Source: Clostridium brassicae (GTDB lineage: Bacteria > Bacillota > Clostridia > Clostridiales > Clostridiaceae). From it: a DNA stretch of 64,000 nucleotides. Of the stretch, positions 47,581 to 55,718 are shown piece by piece (the first letter of the stretch is position 1; every line of letters begins with the position of its first letter). The stretch covers positions 248,001 through 312,000 of the forward strand of contig NZ_JAPQFJ010000002.1 in NCBI RefSeq assembly GCF_026738875.1, written 5' to 3'. The notes beneath the pieces were generated by a model. The model did no database searches and was not told where the DNA came from. It worked only from the letters and a program-made list of their open reading frames with translations. The position numbers and the translations under genes are program-made.

Positions 47581-47878
47581 TGTGGTTTCCGATATGCGCT
47601 CTTTGGCAGACAGCATACAAGCGGTTGCTGATGTAATGGTGGGCAATGAACCAGTCGAAACAAAAGAACCGACTACAACTGTAAAAGAGCCTGAACCAAA
47701 TAAAAAGGAAATCACTCTGGAAGAAGTCAGAGCAAAACTCGCTGAAAAGAGTCAAGCCGGTCTTACTGCCCAAGTAAGAGAAATAATCCAAAAATACGGT
47801 GGCTCTAAATTAAGCGAAGTGGACCCAAAACATTATGCAGATATGTTAAAAGATGCGGAGGTACTTGGGAATGAGTGA
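47555..47878 (+). CDS. Small phage protein, Rrp5-like by annotation habit only
   Basis: A 107-residue protein with a helical N-terminus (LLDVVSDMRSLADSIQAVAD), an acidic proline/threonine linker, and a C-terminal helical part (TLEEVRAKLAEKSQAGLTAQ, VREIIQKYGGSKLSEVD) that resembles the short domain found in many phage proteins beside DUF2800. Relatives often carry the name rRNA biogenesis protein, but nothing here supports that role. GGAGGA precedes the ATG, and its stop overlaps the DUF2800 start by eight bases. Confidence 0.75.
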   Translation: MSKIKLLLDVVSDMRSLADSIQAVADVMVGNEPVETKEPTTTVKEPEPNKKEITLEEVRAKLAEKSQAGLTAQVREIIQKYGGSKLSEVDPKHYADMLKDAEVLGNE

Positions 47879-49019
47879 TCATGCAGTTCTTTCCGCATCA
47901 GGCGCCCATAGGTGGCTGAATTGTCTTCCGTCTGCACGATTGGAACTGGAGTTTGTAAATAACGAATCCAGTGCAGCCGCTGAAGGCACCGCCGCCCATG
48001 CTCTCTGCGAACATAAACTTAAAAAAGCACTTCACATGAGAAGTAAGCGTCCTGTCTCAGTTTATAACTCCGATGAGATGGAAGAACACAGTGATGCCTA
48101 TGTGGAATTTGTAATGGAACAGCTTGAGCTGGCAAAGCAGAGCTGCACAGACCCTTTAATACTAATCGAACAGCGTCTTGATTTTTCTTGCTATGTTCCA
48201 CAGGGATTTGGAACCGGTGACTGCATCATTATTGCCGATAAGAAACTTCACATTATCGATTTCAAGTATGGCATGGGAGTATTGGTAGATGCGGTGGACA
48301 ATCCACAGATGAAGTTGTACGCACTGGGTGCTTTAGAAATTTACGATAGTTTGTACGACATCGAGGAAGTTTACATGACCATTTTCCAGCCACGCAGAGA
48401 GAATGTCAGCACATGGACAATACGGGTAGAGGATCTGAAAGATTGGGCAGAAAAAGAACTAAAACCAAGGGCTAAAAAAGCTTATGACGGTGAAGGTGAA
48501 TATCTTCCGGGTGAGTGGTGTACTTTCTGTCGAGCGGCAGTTAAATGCCGTGCTAGGGCCGAGGAAAAACTGAAATTGGCACAATCGGAATTCAAGCTAC
48601 CCCCACTACTTACGGACTCTGAAATCGAGGAAGTTCTATCTAAACTATCGGACCTTACGAAGTGGGCAAATGAAATCATTGCATATGCCACCGATGCAGC
48701 TGTTAATCACGGGAAAGAGTGGCATGGTTTTAAGGTTGTTGAGGGCAGATCTGTCCGCAAATACAAGGATGAAGATGCTGTGGCTGAAGTAGCCAAAGCA
48801 AACGGTTATAAAGATATATTTCGTCAGAGTCTCATCACTCTTACGGAAATGGAAAGGCTGATGGGCAAATCAAAATTTGAGAAGATACTCGGTGATCTTA
48901 TATACAAGCCACCGGGAAAGCCGACTCTGGTCCCGCTATCGGATAAGCGTCCGGCTATGAACGTATCAAACGCAAAAAACGAATTTAACGAAATAACGGA
49001 GGAATGTGAATATGAATAA
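47871..49019 (+). CDS. DUF2800 protein, PD-(D/E)xK exonuclease-like
   Basis: A 382-residue RecB/Cas4-like nuclease. Motifs: AEGTAAHALCEH near residue 30 (helix before the active site), HIIDFKYGMG with the catalytic D-x-K near 130, and DNPQMKLYALGAL. CTFCRAAVKC near 218 and the early cysteine could hold an Fe-S cluster as in Cas4/AddB. It is paired with a DUF2815 gene and a polymerase, so a role in phage recombination or end processing is likely. The start at 47871 follows GGAGG by about ten bases. Confidence 0.86.
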   Translation: MSDHAVLSASGAHRWLNCLPSARLELEFVNNESSAAAEGTAAHALCEHKLKKALHMRSKRPVSVYNSDEMEEHSDAYVEFVMEQLELAKQSCTDPLILIEQRLDFSCYVPQGFGTGDCIIIADKKLHIIDFKYGMGVLVDAVDNPQMKLYALGALEIYDSLYDIEEVYMTIFQPRRENVSTWTIRVEDLKDWAEKELKPRAKKAYDGEGEYLPGEWCTFCRAAVKCRARAEEKLKLAQSEFKLPPLLTDSEIEEVLSKLSDLTKWANEIIAYATDAAVNHGKEWHGFKVVEGRSVRKYKDEDAVAEVAKANGYKDIFRQSLITLTEMERLMGKSKFEKILGDLIYKPPGKPTLVPLSDKRPAMNVSNAKNEFNEITEECEYE

Positions 49020-49560
49020 TAAAAACAGAACGAAGGTTATTACTGGTGTAAACACACGTCTCAGCTACTTTCATGGCTGGGAACCGGTATCCATCAATGG
49101 TGGGGCAGAAAAGTATAGTGTATCGGTATTGATTCCTAAATCGGATAAGGAAACCATTAATGCCATCAATGCAGCAGTTGATGCGGCTATTGAAGAGGGC
49201 ATTGCAAAGTTTGGCGGTAAAAAACCAAATAAGGCTGCTATCAAGCTACCACTTCGAGATGGTGATGTAGAACGAGATGATGAGGCTTATAAAGGACATT
49301 ATTTCGTAAATGCCAACAGCACTACTCCGCCTCAGATTGTAGATAAAGCAGTCAAGCCCATTCTGGATCGCAACGAGGTATACAGTGGTTGCTATGCAAG
49401 AGTGTCACTTAATTTCTATGCTTTCAATTCTAACGGTAACAAGGGTGTGGCCTGTGGACTTGGTAACATCCAAAAGATTAGAGATGGAGAGCCTTTAGGC
49501 AGCAGAACCACAGCGGCTGATGATTTCACCACAATTGAAGATGATGATTTCCTAGCATAA
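49012..49560 (+). CDS. DUF2815 protein, probable ssDNA-binding protein
   Basis: A 182-residue protein with the DUF2815 signature: TGVNTRLSYFHGWEP at the start, KYSVSVLIPKSDKETINAIN, YKGHYFVNANSTTPPQIVDK and an acidic tail (TTIEDDDFLA). An acidic tail after a compact basic domain is what single-stranded DNA-binding proteins show, and the family is placed with phage replication genes. The start at 49012 lies eight bases after CGGAGGA; GTG 49006 is an alternative. It overlaps the DUF2800 gene by eight bases. Confidence 0.85.
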   Translation: MNNKNRTKVITGVNTRLSYFHGWEPVSINGGAEKYSVSVLIPKSDKETINAINAAVDAAIEEGIAKFGGKKPNKAAIKLPLRDGDVERDDEAYKGHYFVNANSTTPPQIVDKAVKPILDRNEVYSGCYARVSLNFYAFNSNGNKGVACGLGNIQKIRDGEPLGSRTTAADDFTTIEDDDFLA

Positions 49561-49577
49561 CAGCTAAAGTATGAATA

Positions 49578-49618
49578 CAAACGGGGTGGTGGAAGTTGTT
49601 CTTCTGCTACCTCGTTTG
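49578..49618 (+). other. Strong intergenic hairpin before the polymerase gene
   Basis: CAAACG (49578-49583) with CGTTTG (49613-49618) and the inner GGTGGTGGAAG with CTTCTGCTACC, an 18-bp stem with wobble pairs and a short TTGTT loop. No T run follows, so it is more likely an RNA processing or regulatory structure than a terminator. Confidence 0.6.
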
Positions 49619-49639
49619 CATTGGAAAGGGCGGTAATAC

Positions 49640-51574
49640 ATGAATTCTATTTCTATTGATATTGAGACATTTAGTAGTGCCAATCTTCAAAAATGTGGAG
49701 TTTACCGTTATGCCGAGAGTGATGATTTTGAAATTCTGTTGTTTGGTTATTCGGTTGATGGCGGTGCAGTTCAGGTGGTTGATCTTGCCTGTGGAGAGAA
49801 AATCCCAAATGAAATAATCAATGCTCTTATGGATAATTCTGTTACCAAATGGGCCTTTAATGCTATGTTTGAGCGTGTTTGCCTATCAAAATGGCTTAAC
49901 CTTACTGATTATCTTGACCCTACATCATGGAAATGTTCAATGATATGGTCGGCTTATATGGGACTTCCGCTTTCTCTTGAAGGTGTCGGTGCAGTCTTAG
50001 GATTGGAAAAACAAAAATTGACGGAAGGCAAAGACCTCATTAAATATTTCTGTACACCTTGCTCCCCTACTAAATCAAACGGAGGACGAGTTCGTAATCT
50101 GCCAAAACACGATATTGATAAATGGGAGCGATTTAAAGCATATAACCTCCGTGATGTGGAAGCTGAGATGTCAATACAGCAGAGACTATCTAAATTCCCG
50201 CTTCCAGAGAATATATGGTCAGAATATCATCTTGACCAGAAAATCAATGATCGTGGTATCGCTATTGACATGGCTTTTGTAAAACAAGCCGTCAAGATGG
50301 ATGAACAGTCGCGGGAAAAGCTAATGGCTTTAATGCAGGATATAACTAATTTGGAGAATCCAAACTCTGTACAACAAATGAAAGAATGGCTTGCTGATAA
50401 CGGATTGGAAACAGATAGTCTTGGTAAAAAAGTAGTTGCTGAGATGTTAAAGACAGCACCTGAACCCCTAGGCACCGTTTTGGAACTTCGTCAGCAGCTT
50501 GCAAAATCATCGATAAAAAAATACACGGCAATGGAGAATGCAGTATGTAATGATGGTCGTGCAAGAGGAATGTTTCAGTTTTATGGAGCCAACAGAACAG
50601 GCAGATTTTCGGGCAGGCTTATTCAACTGCAAAATCTCCCTCAAAACCATATGCCCGATTTGGAACAGGCTCGTGAATTAGTTCGTAGCGGAAACTTTGA
50701 TGCTCTTACCTTACTTTATGATTCTATCCCGGAGGTACTGTCGGAACTTATACGTACTGCATTTATACCGAAGGAGGGCATGAAGTTTATAGTTGCAGAT
50801 TTTTCAGCGATTGAAGCTCGCGTTATCGCCTGGCTTGCGGGAGAAAAATGGAGAATAGATGTATTCCAAAATGGCGGTGACATTTACTGTGCAAGTGCAT
50901 CTCAGATGTTTAATGTACCTGTGGAGAAAAACGGTGTTAATGGACATCTTCGTCAGAAGGGAAAAATTGCTGAATTAGCCCTAGGTTACGGTGGATCTGT
51001 TGGAGCACTGAAATCAATGGGTGCTTTGGAGATGGGAATTGAAGAAGAGGAACTTCAACCTCTTGTAACGGCTTGGAGACAATCCAATCCCAATATTACA
51101 AAACTATGGTGGGATGTTGACCGCGCTGTAAAAACCTGCGTTAAGCAGAAAACTCCTACAGAAACACACGGTATTAAATTTATATATCAAAGTGGAATGC
51201 TCTTTATTGTCCTTCCTTCCGGCAGGCGGCTTTCCTATGTGAAACCTCGTATGGGAGAGAATGTATTTGGTGGTGAGTCAGTTACTTATGAAGGTATCGG
51301 TGGGACGAAAAAGTGGGAAAGGATCGAAAGCTACGGTCCAAAATTTGTAGAGAATATTGTCCAGGCAATCAGTCGTGACATTTTGTGCCACGCCATGCAG
51401 GCGTTAAAGAATTGTTCCATTGTGGCTCATGTGCACGATGAAATTATAATCGAAGCGGATATGAGTATGTCACTTTCTACTATTTGTGAGCAAATGGCTA
51501 GAACACCAACATGGGCAAAAGGGCTGTTACTTAGTGCTGATGGCTATGAGTGTCAGTTTTATCAAAAAGATTAA
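49640..51574 (+). CDS. Phage DNA polymerase, family A, with 3'-5' exonuclease
   Basis: A 644-residue replicase. The exonuclease domain shows ISIDIETFSSANL (residues 3-15), NAMFERVCL near 75 and YNLRDVEAEM near 170. The polymerase domain has motif A KFIVADFSAIEARVIAWLAG, motif B RQKGKIAELALGYGGSVGAL and motif C VAHVHDEIIIEA. The catalytic residues are all in place. It follows the DUF2800-DUF2815 pair and precedes the antirepressor, the usual clostridial phage order. Confidence 0.94.
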   Translation: MNSISIDIETFSSANLQKCGVYRYAESDDFEILLFGYSVDGGAVQVVDLACGEKIPNEIINALMDNSVTKWAFNAMFERVCLSKWLNLTDYLDPTSWKCSMIWSAYMGLPLSLEGVGAVLGLEKQKLTEGKDLIKYFCTPCSPTKSNGGRVRNLPKHDIDKWERFKAYNLRDVEAEMSIQQRLSKFPLPENIWSEYHLDQKINDRGIAIDMAFVKQAVKMDEQSREKLMALMQDITNLENPNSVQQMKEWLADNGLETDSLGKKVVAEMLKTAPEPLGTVLELRQQLAKSSIKKYTAMENAVCNDGRARGMFQFYGANRTGRFSGRLIQLQNLPQNHMPDLEQARELVRSGNFDALTLLYDSIPEVLSELIRTAFIPKEGMKFIVADFSAIEARVIAWLAGEKWRIDVFQNGGDIYCASASQMFNVPVEKNGVNGHLRQKGKIAELALGYGGSVGALKSMGALEMGIEEEELQPLVTAWRQSNPNITKLWWDVDRAVKTCVKQKTPTETHGIKFIYQSGMLFIVLPSGRRLSYVKPRMGENVFGGESVTYEGIGGTKKWERIESYGPKFVENIVQAISRDILCHAMQALKNCSIVAHVHDEIIIEADMSMSLSTICEQMARTPTWAKGLLLSADGYECQFYQKD

Positions 51575-51587
51575 ATATATTTTTTCA

Positions 51588-51660
51588 AAATCCTCAACAT
51601 TCATTACCTCCTGTGGCTATTAGGTAGAGGGGTTTCCTCTCTGACTATATTACAGGAGGT
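51588..51660 (+). promoter_or_regulatory. Four-segment leader, copy B
   Basis: Segments: ACCTCCTGT (51606-51614), AGAGG (51626-51630), CCTCT (51636-51640), ACAGGAGGT (51652-51660, containing the ribosome site). Segment 1 pairs perfectly over nine bases with segment 4, while 2 pairs with 3 across a GGTTT loop; alternatively 1 pairs with 2 and frees 4. It shares AAATCCTCAAC and TGGCTATTAG with copy A. Confidence 0.65.
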
Positions 51661-51667
51661 AATTCGT

Positions 51668-52420
51668 ATGGACGAATTAGTAAGAATCAATTATGAAAAT
51701 GACCGCCCCACAGTGCTTGGCCGTGATTTGCATGCAGTTTTGGAAGTAAAAACACCCTATGATAAATGGTTTCCAAGAATGTGTGAGTATGGATTTGTGG
51801 AGGGTACGGACTTTTCGACATTTCTGTCGGAAAGTACAGGTGGAAGACCCGCTGTGGACCACCAAATAACAATTGATATGGCAAAAGAGCTATGCATGAT
51901 ACAGCGTACTCCAAAAGGAAAACAATGCCGCGGGTACTTTCTTGAAATTGAAAGACGATGGAACTCTCCAGAAGCAATCATGGCAAGGGCATTACAGTTT
52001 GCCAATCAGCAACTAAATCAAGTAAGGAATCAAAATAAATTACTTGAAGGTACGATTGCTGTTCAGAATCAGCAGATTGCGGAAATGAAACCGAAAGTCT
52101 CCTATTATGATGTAGTTCTAAATTGCAAAGACCTCATTTCTACATCAGCAATTGCCAAAGATTACGGCAAGTCAGCTATTTGGATGAACCGCTATCTTAA
52201 TAAAAAGGGCATCCAATTTAAACAAGGTGGTATCTGGCTTTTATATCAGAAGTATGCAGAAAAAGGCTATACCAGCACCAAGACACATAGCTACATCGGT
52301 AGTAACGGTGAACTGCATACAAAAGTCCATACATATTGGACTCAAAAAGGCAGACTCTTCATTTACGAACTGTTGAAGGCAGATGGTATTTTGCCGCAGA
52401 TAGAAATGGAGGGTGTGTAA
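51668..52420 (+). CDS. Phage antirepressor (AntA/AntB plus KilA-C)
   Basis: A 250-residue two-domain protein. Residues 1-105 are an AntA/AntB-type domain (LGRDLHAVLEVKTPYDKWF, GRPAVDHQITIDMAKELCMI). After a coiled linker (LEGTIAVQNQQIAEMKPKV), residues 145-250 are the KilA-C/ANT DNA-binding domain (TSAIAKDYGKSAIWMNRYLN, WTQKGRLFIYELLK). Such proteins inactivate repressors during induction. Its ribosome site is part of a nine-base helix in the leader, so its synthesis is probably controlled by RNA structure. Confidence 0.92.
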   Translation: MDELVRINYENDRPTVLGRDLHAVLEVKTPYDKWFPRMCEYGFVEGTDFSTFLSESTGGRPAVDHQITIDMAKELCMIQRTPKGKQCRGYFLEIERRWNSPEAIMARALQFANQQLNQVRNQNKLLEGTIAVQNQQIAEMKPKVSYYDVVLNCKDLISTSAIAKDYGKSAIWMNRYLNKKGIQFKQGGIWLLYQKYAEKGYTSTKTHSYIGSNGELHTKVHTYWTQKGRLFIYELLKADGILPQIEMEGV

Positions 52421-52854
52421 TGGGAATTGATAAATTCAATCATGAAGGATACCATGACCCAACTCCCCATGAGGCACTGACCAACTTAATAAGAAAGAAA
52501 AAGGCAGAGAAAAAATCTGCCTTTAAGCCGCTTGTATATATTTGTTCTCCATATTCCGGTGATGTAGAAGGAAACGTTAAAAAGGCTCGCAACTTTTGTA
52601 GATTCGCCTTGGAGAATAATTGCATACCAATTGCTCCCCATCTTATGTTTCCGCAGTTTATGGATGATGAAAATCCAAAGGAACGGGAACTTGCCATATT
52701 TATGGATATCGTGCTTATGGGCAAATGCTCCGAGGTTTGGGTGCTAGGCAATACCATCTCAAGCGGTATGGCAAGGGAGATTGAAGTAGCCAAGAAACGC
52801 AGACAAACGGTCAGGTATTTTAGTCCGGAGCATGAGGAGGTCGAAAGCTTATGA
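52420..52854 (+). CDS. DUF4406 (nucleoside deoxyribosyltransferase-like) protein
   Basis: A 144-residue protein. After a 37-residue extension comes the DUF4406 domain: LVYICSPYSGDVEGNVKKAR, FALENNCIPIAPHLMFPQFM, EVWVLGNTISSGMAREIEVA. The fold is shared with nucleoside 2-deoxyribosyltransferases. A base-modifying or salvage role in the phage is possible but unproved. Its ATG shares one base with the previous stop (TAATG), and its stop overlaps the primase start, so translation is coupled. Confidence 0.82.
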   Translation: MGIDKFNHEGYHDPTPHEALTNLIRKKKAEKKSAFKPLVYICSPYSGDVEGNVKKARNFCRFALENNCIPIAPHLMFPQFMDDENPKERELAIFMDIVLMGKCSEVWVLGNTISSGMAREIEVAKKRRQTVRYFSPEHEEVESL

Positions 52855-55217
52855 AAATCGCTGTGGGCAACAGCCGGATGGACAAGAAATGGAAAAACAA
52901 GGATATCTCGTGGGAGGATTTTTGTGCCCGAGTAAAGACAACACAACGTACTACGGAAACAGTAGAAGAATATCGGAAATTAAAAAGAGGTCAACAAGAT
53001 GATATCAAAGATGTGGGTGGTTTTGTCGGAGGGCATTTAAAAGGAGGAAGGCGAAAGAAGGGCAATGTTTTATGCCGTTCTTTGCTTACCCTTGATATGG
53101 ATTACGGTAGACCAGACATCTGGGAACAAATCAGTATGCTTTTTGATTTCAAATGCTGTGTTTATTCCACCCATAAGCACACACCGGAAAATCCAAGACT
53201 TAGGCTAATAGTTCCTCTTGCTCGTGAAATTAGCGAAGAAGAATACGCAGCCGTTGGACGTATGGTGGCAAAAGAAATCGGCATAGATCTTTTCGATGAT
53301 ACGACTTATGAAGCCCATCGCCTTATGTATTGGCCATCCACTTCCTCTAATGGTGAATTTGTCTATGAAGAGCAGGATGGAGAATTGCTTGACCCTGATG
53401 TTTATCTTTCAAAATATCAAAACTGGCGGGATACATCAACATGGCCAGTATCAAGCAGGCAGTCTGAAGTTATAAATCGCAGTCTTAAAGAGCAAGCGGA
53501 CCCGCTTTTAAAGGAAGGTGTGGTAGGAACATTCTGTCGTGCCTATCCCGTTCGAGAAGCAATTGAGAAATTCTTAGGTGCAGTTTATGCCCCATCTGCT
53601 ATGGAAGGACGATACGATTATATTCCAGCTGATAGTAGTGCCGGTGTGATTATCTATGATGATAAATTCGCATACAGCCACCATGCTACAGACCCAGCAA
53701 GTGGATTACTCCTCAATGCTTTTGATCTCGTTCGTATTCATAAATTTGGTTCTTTAGATGATAAAGCTTCTACCACTACAGCTCCTGGTAAGATGCCGTC
53801 TTTTGTGGCAATGTGCGAATTTGCTATAAAAGATGAAAAAGTAAAAGCTGAGTTTGCTAAGGAGAGACAGGCACAGGCTGAAGAGGAGTTTAGTGATGAG
53901 GATTGGCAGACAGCTTTGGAATTGGATAAGCAAGGCCGAATAAAAGACACTCTAGACAACATCGTTTTAATTATTCGTCATGACAAGGAATTACAGCATA
54001 TAGCTTTTAATTGCCACCGTGATGGTATTGACGCCAAAGGTGGCCTGCCTTGGGAACAGATCAAGATGGGTTGGAATGATTCAGATAATGCACTTCTTAA
54101 AGTGTATTTAAGCAGCAAATACGGAGTCTATTCACCTACCAAGACCAAGGATGCTGTGTTAGCGGTAGCGGCTGAACGAGCCTACCATCCTGTTAAGGAG
54201 TATCTGGACTCCCTGCCAAAATGGGATGGAATTAGTCGAGTAGATAATCTATTAATTGATTATTTCGGTGCAACAGATAATTCCTATACAAAAGCAGTCA
54301 TCCGCAAAACGATGGTTGCAGCGGTAGCCCGCATTTATAGACCAGGCACAAAGTTTGATAGTGTCCTTATCTTAAACGGCCCTCAAGGTATTGGTAAGTC
54401 AACCTTCTTTGCAAAACTTGCTGGAGATTGGTTTTCAGATAGTTTGACCATTACGGACATGAAAGATAAATCTGGAGCTGAGAAACTTCAGGGATATTGG
54501 TTATTGGAACTGGGTGAGCTTGCTGGTATGCGTAAGACGGATGTGGAAATTGTGAAGTCTTTTATTTCGAGGGCAGATGATAAGTACCGGGCAAGTTATG
54601 GAGTCAATGTGGAAAGCCATCCCCGTCAATGTGTGATTGTAGGTTCTACCAATGCAGAAAGCGGGTTTCTTCGAGATATAACTGGCAATCGAAGATTCTG
54701 GCCAGTCCGTATTAGTGGTAATGGTAAAAAGAAAGCTTGGCAGATGACTAAAGAGGCAGTACAGCAGATTTGGGCAGAGACACTAGTGCTATATGAAAAG
54801 GGCGAAAAACTCTACCTTGAAGGTGATGATGCATCCATGGCAACTAGTGAGCAGGCAGATGCCATGGAAACAGATGAACGAGAAGGATTGGTTCGTACCT
54901 ATCTGGATACTCTTTTGCCGGATGATTGGGACACTATGTCTTTATACGAGCGTAGAAATTTCCTCGGCGGTAGCGAATTTGGCGGCGGCACCCGTGTTGG
55001 AACAGTAAAAAGAACCCTTGTCTGCAATATGGAGATTTGGTGTGAATGTTTTGGAAAAGATGCATCCTCAATGAGAACATCTGATTCTTATGCCATCGGT
55101 GCCATTATGAGAAAGATCGGTGGGTGGAACAAGTACACCGGGAACAAGAACGGAACAATCAATTTCCCTATCTATGGAAAGCAACGAGCTTATTCCCGAA
55201 CCGAGGAACAAAGCTAG
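52851..55217 (+). CDS. VapE-family primase-helicase
   Basis: A 788-residue replication protein. The N-terminal 250 residues are primase-like (SLLTLDMDYGRPD, CCVYSTHKHTPENPRLRLIV, YEAHRLMYWPSTS). The C-terminal half is a virulence-associated-E helicase with Walker A LNGPQGIGKSTFFAKL, YWLLELGELAGMRKTDVE (Walker B region), and VIVGSTNAESGFLRDITGNR with the arginine finger. It should start replication at the phage origin. GGAGG precedes the ATG. Its last 90 bases hold GGAACAAG repeats that extend into the next gap. Confidence 0.92.
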   Translation: MKIAVGNSRMDKKWKNKDISWEDFCARVKTTQRTTETVEEYRKLKRGQQDDIKDVGGFVGGHLKGGRRKKGNVLCRSLLTLDMDYGRPDIWEQISMLFDFKCCVYSTHKHTPENPRLRLIVPLAREISEEEYAAVGRMVAKEIGIDLFDDTTYEAHRLMYWPSTSSNGEFVYEEQDGELLDPDVYLSKYQNWRDTSTWPVSSRQSEVINRSLKEQADPLLKEGVVGTFCRAYPVREAIEKFLGAVYAPSAMEGRYDYIPADSSAGVIIYDDKFAYSHHATDPASGLLLNAFDLVRIHKFGSLDDKASTTTAPGKMPSFVAMCEFAIKDEKVKAEFAKERQAQAEEEFSDEDWQTALELDKQGRIKDTLDNIVLIIRHDKELQHIAFNCHRDGIDAKGGLPWEQIKMGWNDSDNALLKVYLSSKYGVYSPTKTKDAVLAVAAERAYHPVKEYLDSLPKWDGISRVDNLLIDYFGATDNSYTKAVIRKTMVAAVARIYRPGTKFDSVLILNGPQGIGKSTFFAKLAGDWFSDSLTITDMKDKSGAEKLQGYWLLELGELAGMRKTDVEIVKSFISRADDKYRASYGVNVESHPRQCVIVGSTNAESGFLRDITGNRRFWPVRISGNGKKKAWQMTKEAVQQIWAETLVLYEKGEKLYLEGDDASMATSEQADAMETDEREGLVRTYLDTLLPDDWDTMSLYERRNFLGGSEFGGGTRVGTVKRTLVCNMEIWCECFGKDASSMRTSDSYAIGAIMRKIGGWNKYTGNKNGTINFPIYGKQRAYSRTEEQS

Positions 55218-55416
55218 CTGTACCTTACCTTGTTCTCATGCTGGTTCTTTCCCCAAGGCTAGTAATCAAAAGGAAAATCTACGGTTCGGAACAAGTGGAA
55301 CAAGAAGTATCCTATTTATTTATAAATAGTAAAAAAGAAGAAAGTGTAGCCTGTGCATACACGCATACGCGCGCGTATAGGAAAAATGGGTCAAAGTTGT
55401 TTTCTTGTTCCGAGCC
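55126..55416. repeat. GGAACAAG iteron-like cluster, candidate phage origin
   Basis: GGAACAAG at 55126-55133, 55141-55148, 55288-55295 and 55297-55304; near copies at 55152-55159 and 55205-55212; inverted copies at 55229-55236 and 55404-55411. GGTTCGGAACAAG (55283-55295) and CTTGTTCCGAGCC (55404-55416) are complementary at 12 of 13 positions. The gap 55218-55436 shows no convincing gene. The iteron role is inferred. Confidence 0.5.
55352..55379. other. 28-bp alternating pyrimidine-purine tract
   Basis: Every step from 55352 to 55379 alternates pyrimidine and purine, with CGCGCGCG at the centre. Such sequence favours left-handed DNA under supercoiling. It sits inside the repeat cluster. Confidence 0.8.
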
Positions 55417-55436
55417 TTTTTATATGGGAGGTATTT

Positions 55437-55718
55437 ATGCTTGAAAAATATATCGAAAAGAAACTGGTGGCTGAGGTAAAAAAGATGGGAGGCATTGCAG
55501 CAAAGTTTATTAGCCCAGGTTTGGATGGGATGCCAGACCGCCTAGTGCTTTTACCACTTGGAAAGATGGCATTTGTGGAATTAAAGGCTCCCGGAAAGAA
55601 ACCTCGTCCACTACAGATTAGAAGAATAAATCAATTACAGAAGTTAGGCTTTACCTGCTATGTCATTGATGATGTTGAGCAGATTGGAGGGATACTCTAT
55701 GAAATACAATCCTCATAA
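55437..55718 (+). CDS. VRR-NUC domain nuclease
   Basis: A 93-residue stand-alone nuclease of the VRR-NUC group. The PD-(D/E)xK-type core is visible as SPGLDGMPDRLVLLP, then FVELKAPGKKPRPLQIRR and QLQKLGFTCYVIDD. Such phage enzymes act as structure-specific endonucleases, possibly on replication forks or Holliday junctions. The start at 55437 lies behind GGGAGG; the open frame from 55353 upstream lacks a ribosome site. It overlaps the helicase gene by 20 bases. Confidence 0.88.
   Translation: MLEKYIEKKLVAEVKKMGGIAAKFISPGLDGMPDRLVLLPLGKMAFVELKAPGKKPRPLQIRRINQLQKLGFTCYVIDDVEQIGGILYEIQSS

Noticed and set aside
47555-47878. True Rrp5 ribosome biogenesis protein
   Set aside because: No S1 or TPR repeats are present; the name is carried over from annotation of short phage proteins.
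52440-52946. 168-codon open frame on the minus strand
   Set aside because: It lies opposite the DUF4406 and primase genes, both with good motifs and ribosome sites.
55124-55444. 106-codon and 69-codon frames over the end of the primase gene and the following gap
   Set aside because: They overlap conserved primase coding, lack ribosome sites and read through the repeat cluster; the repeats explain the open frames.
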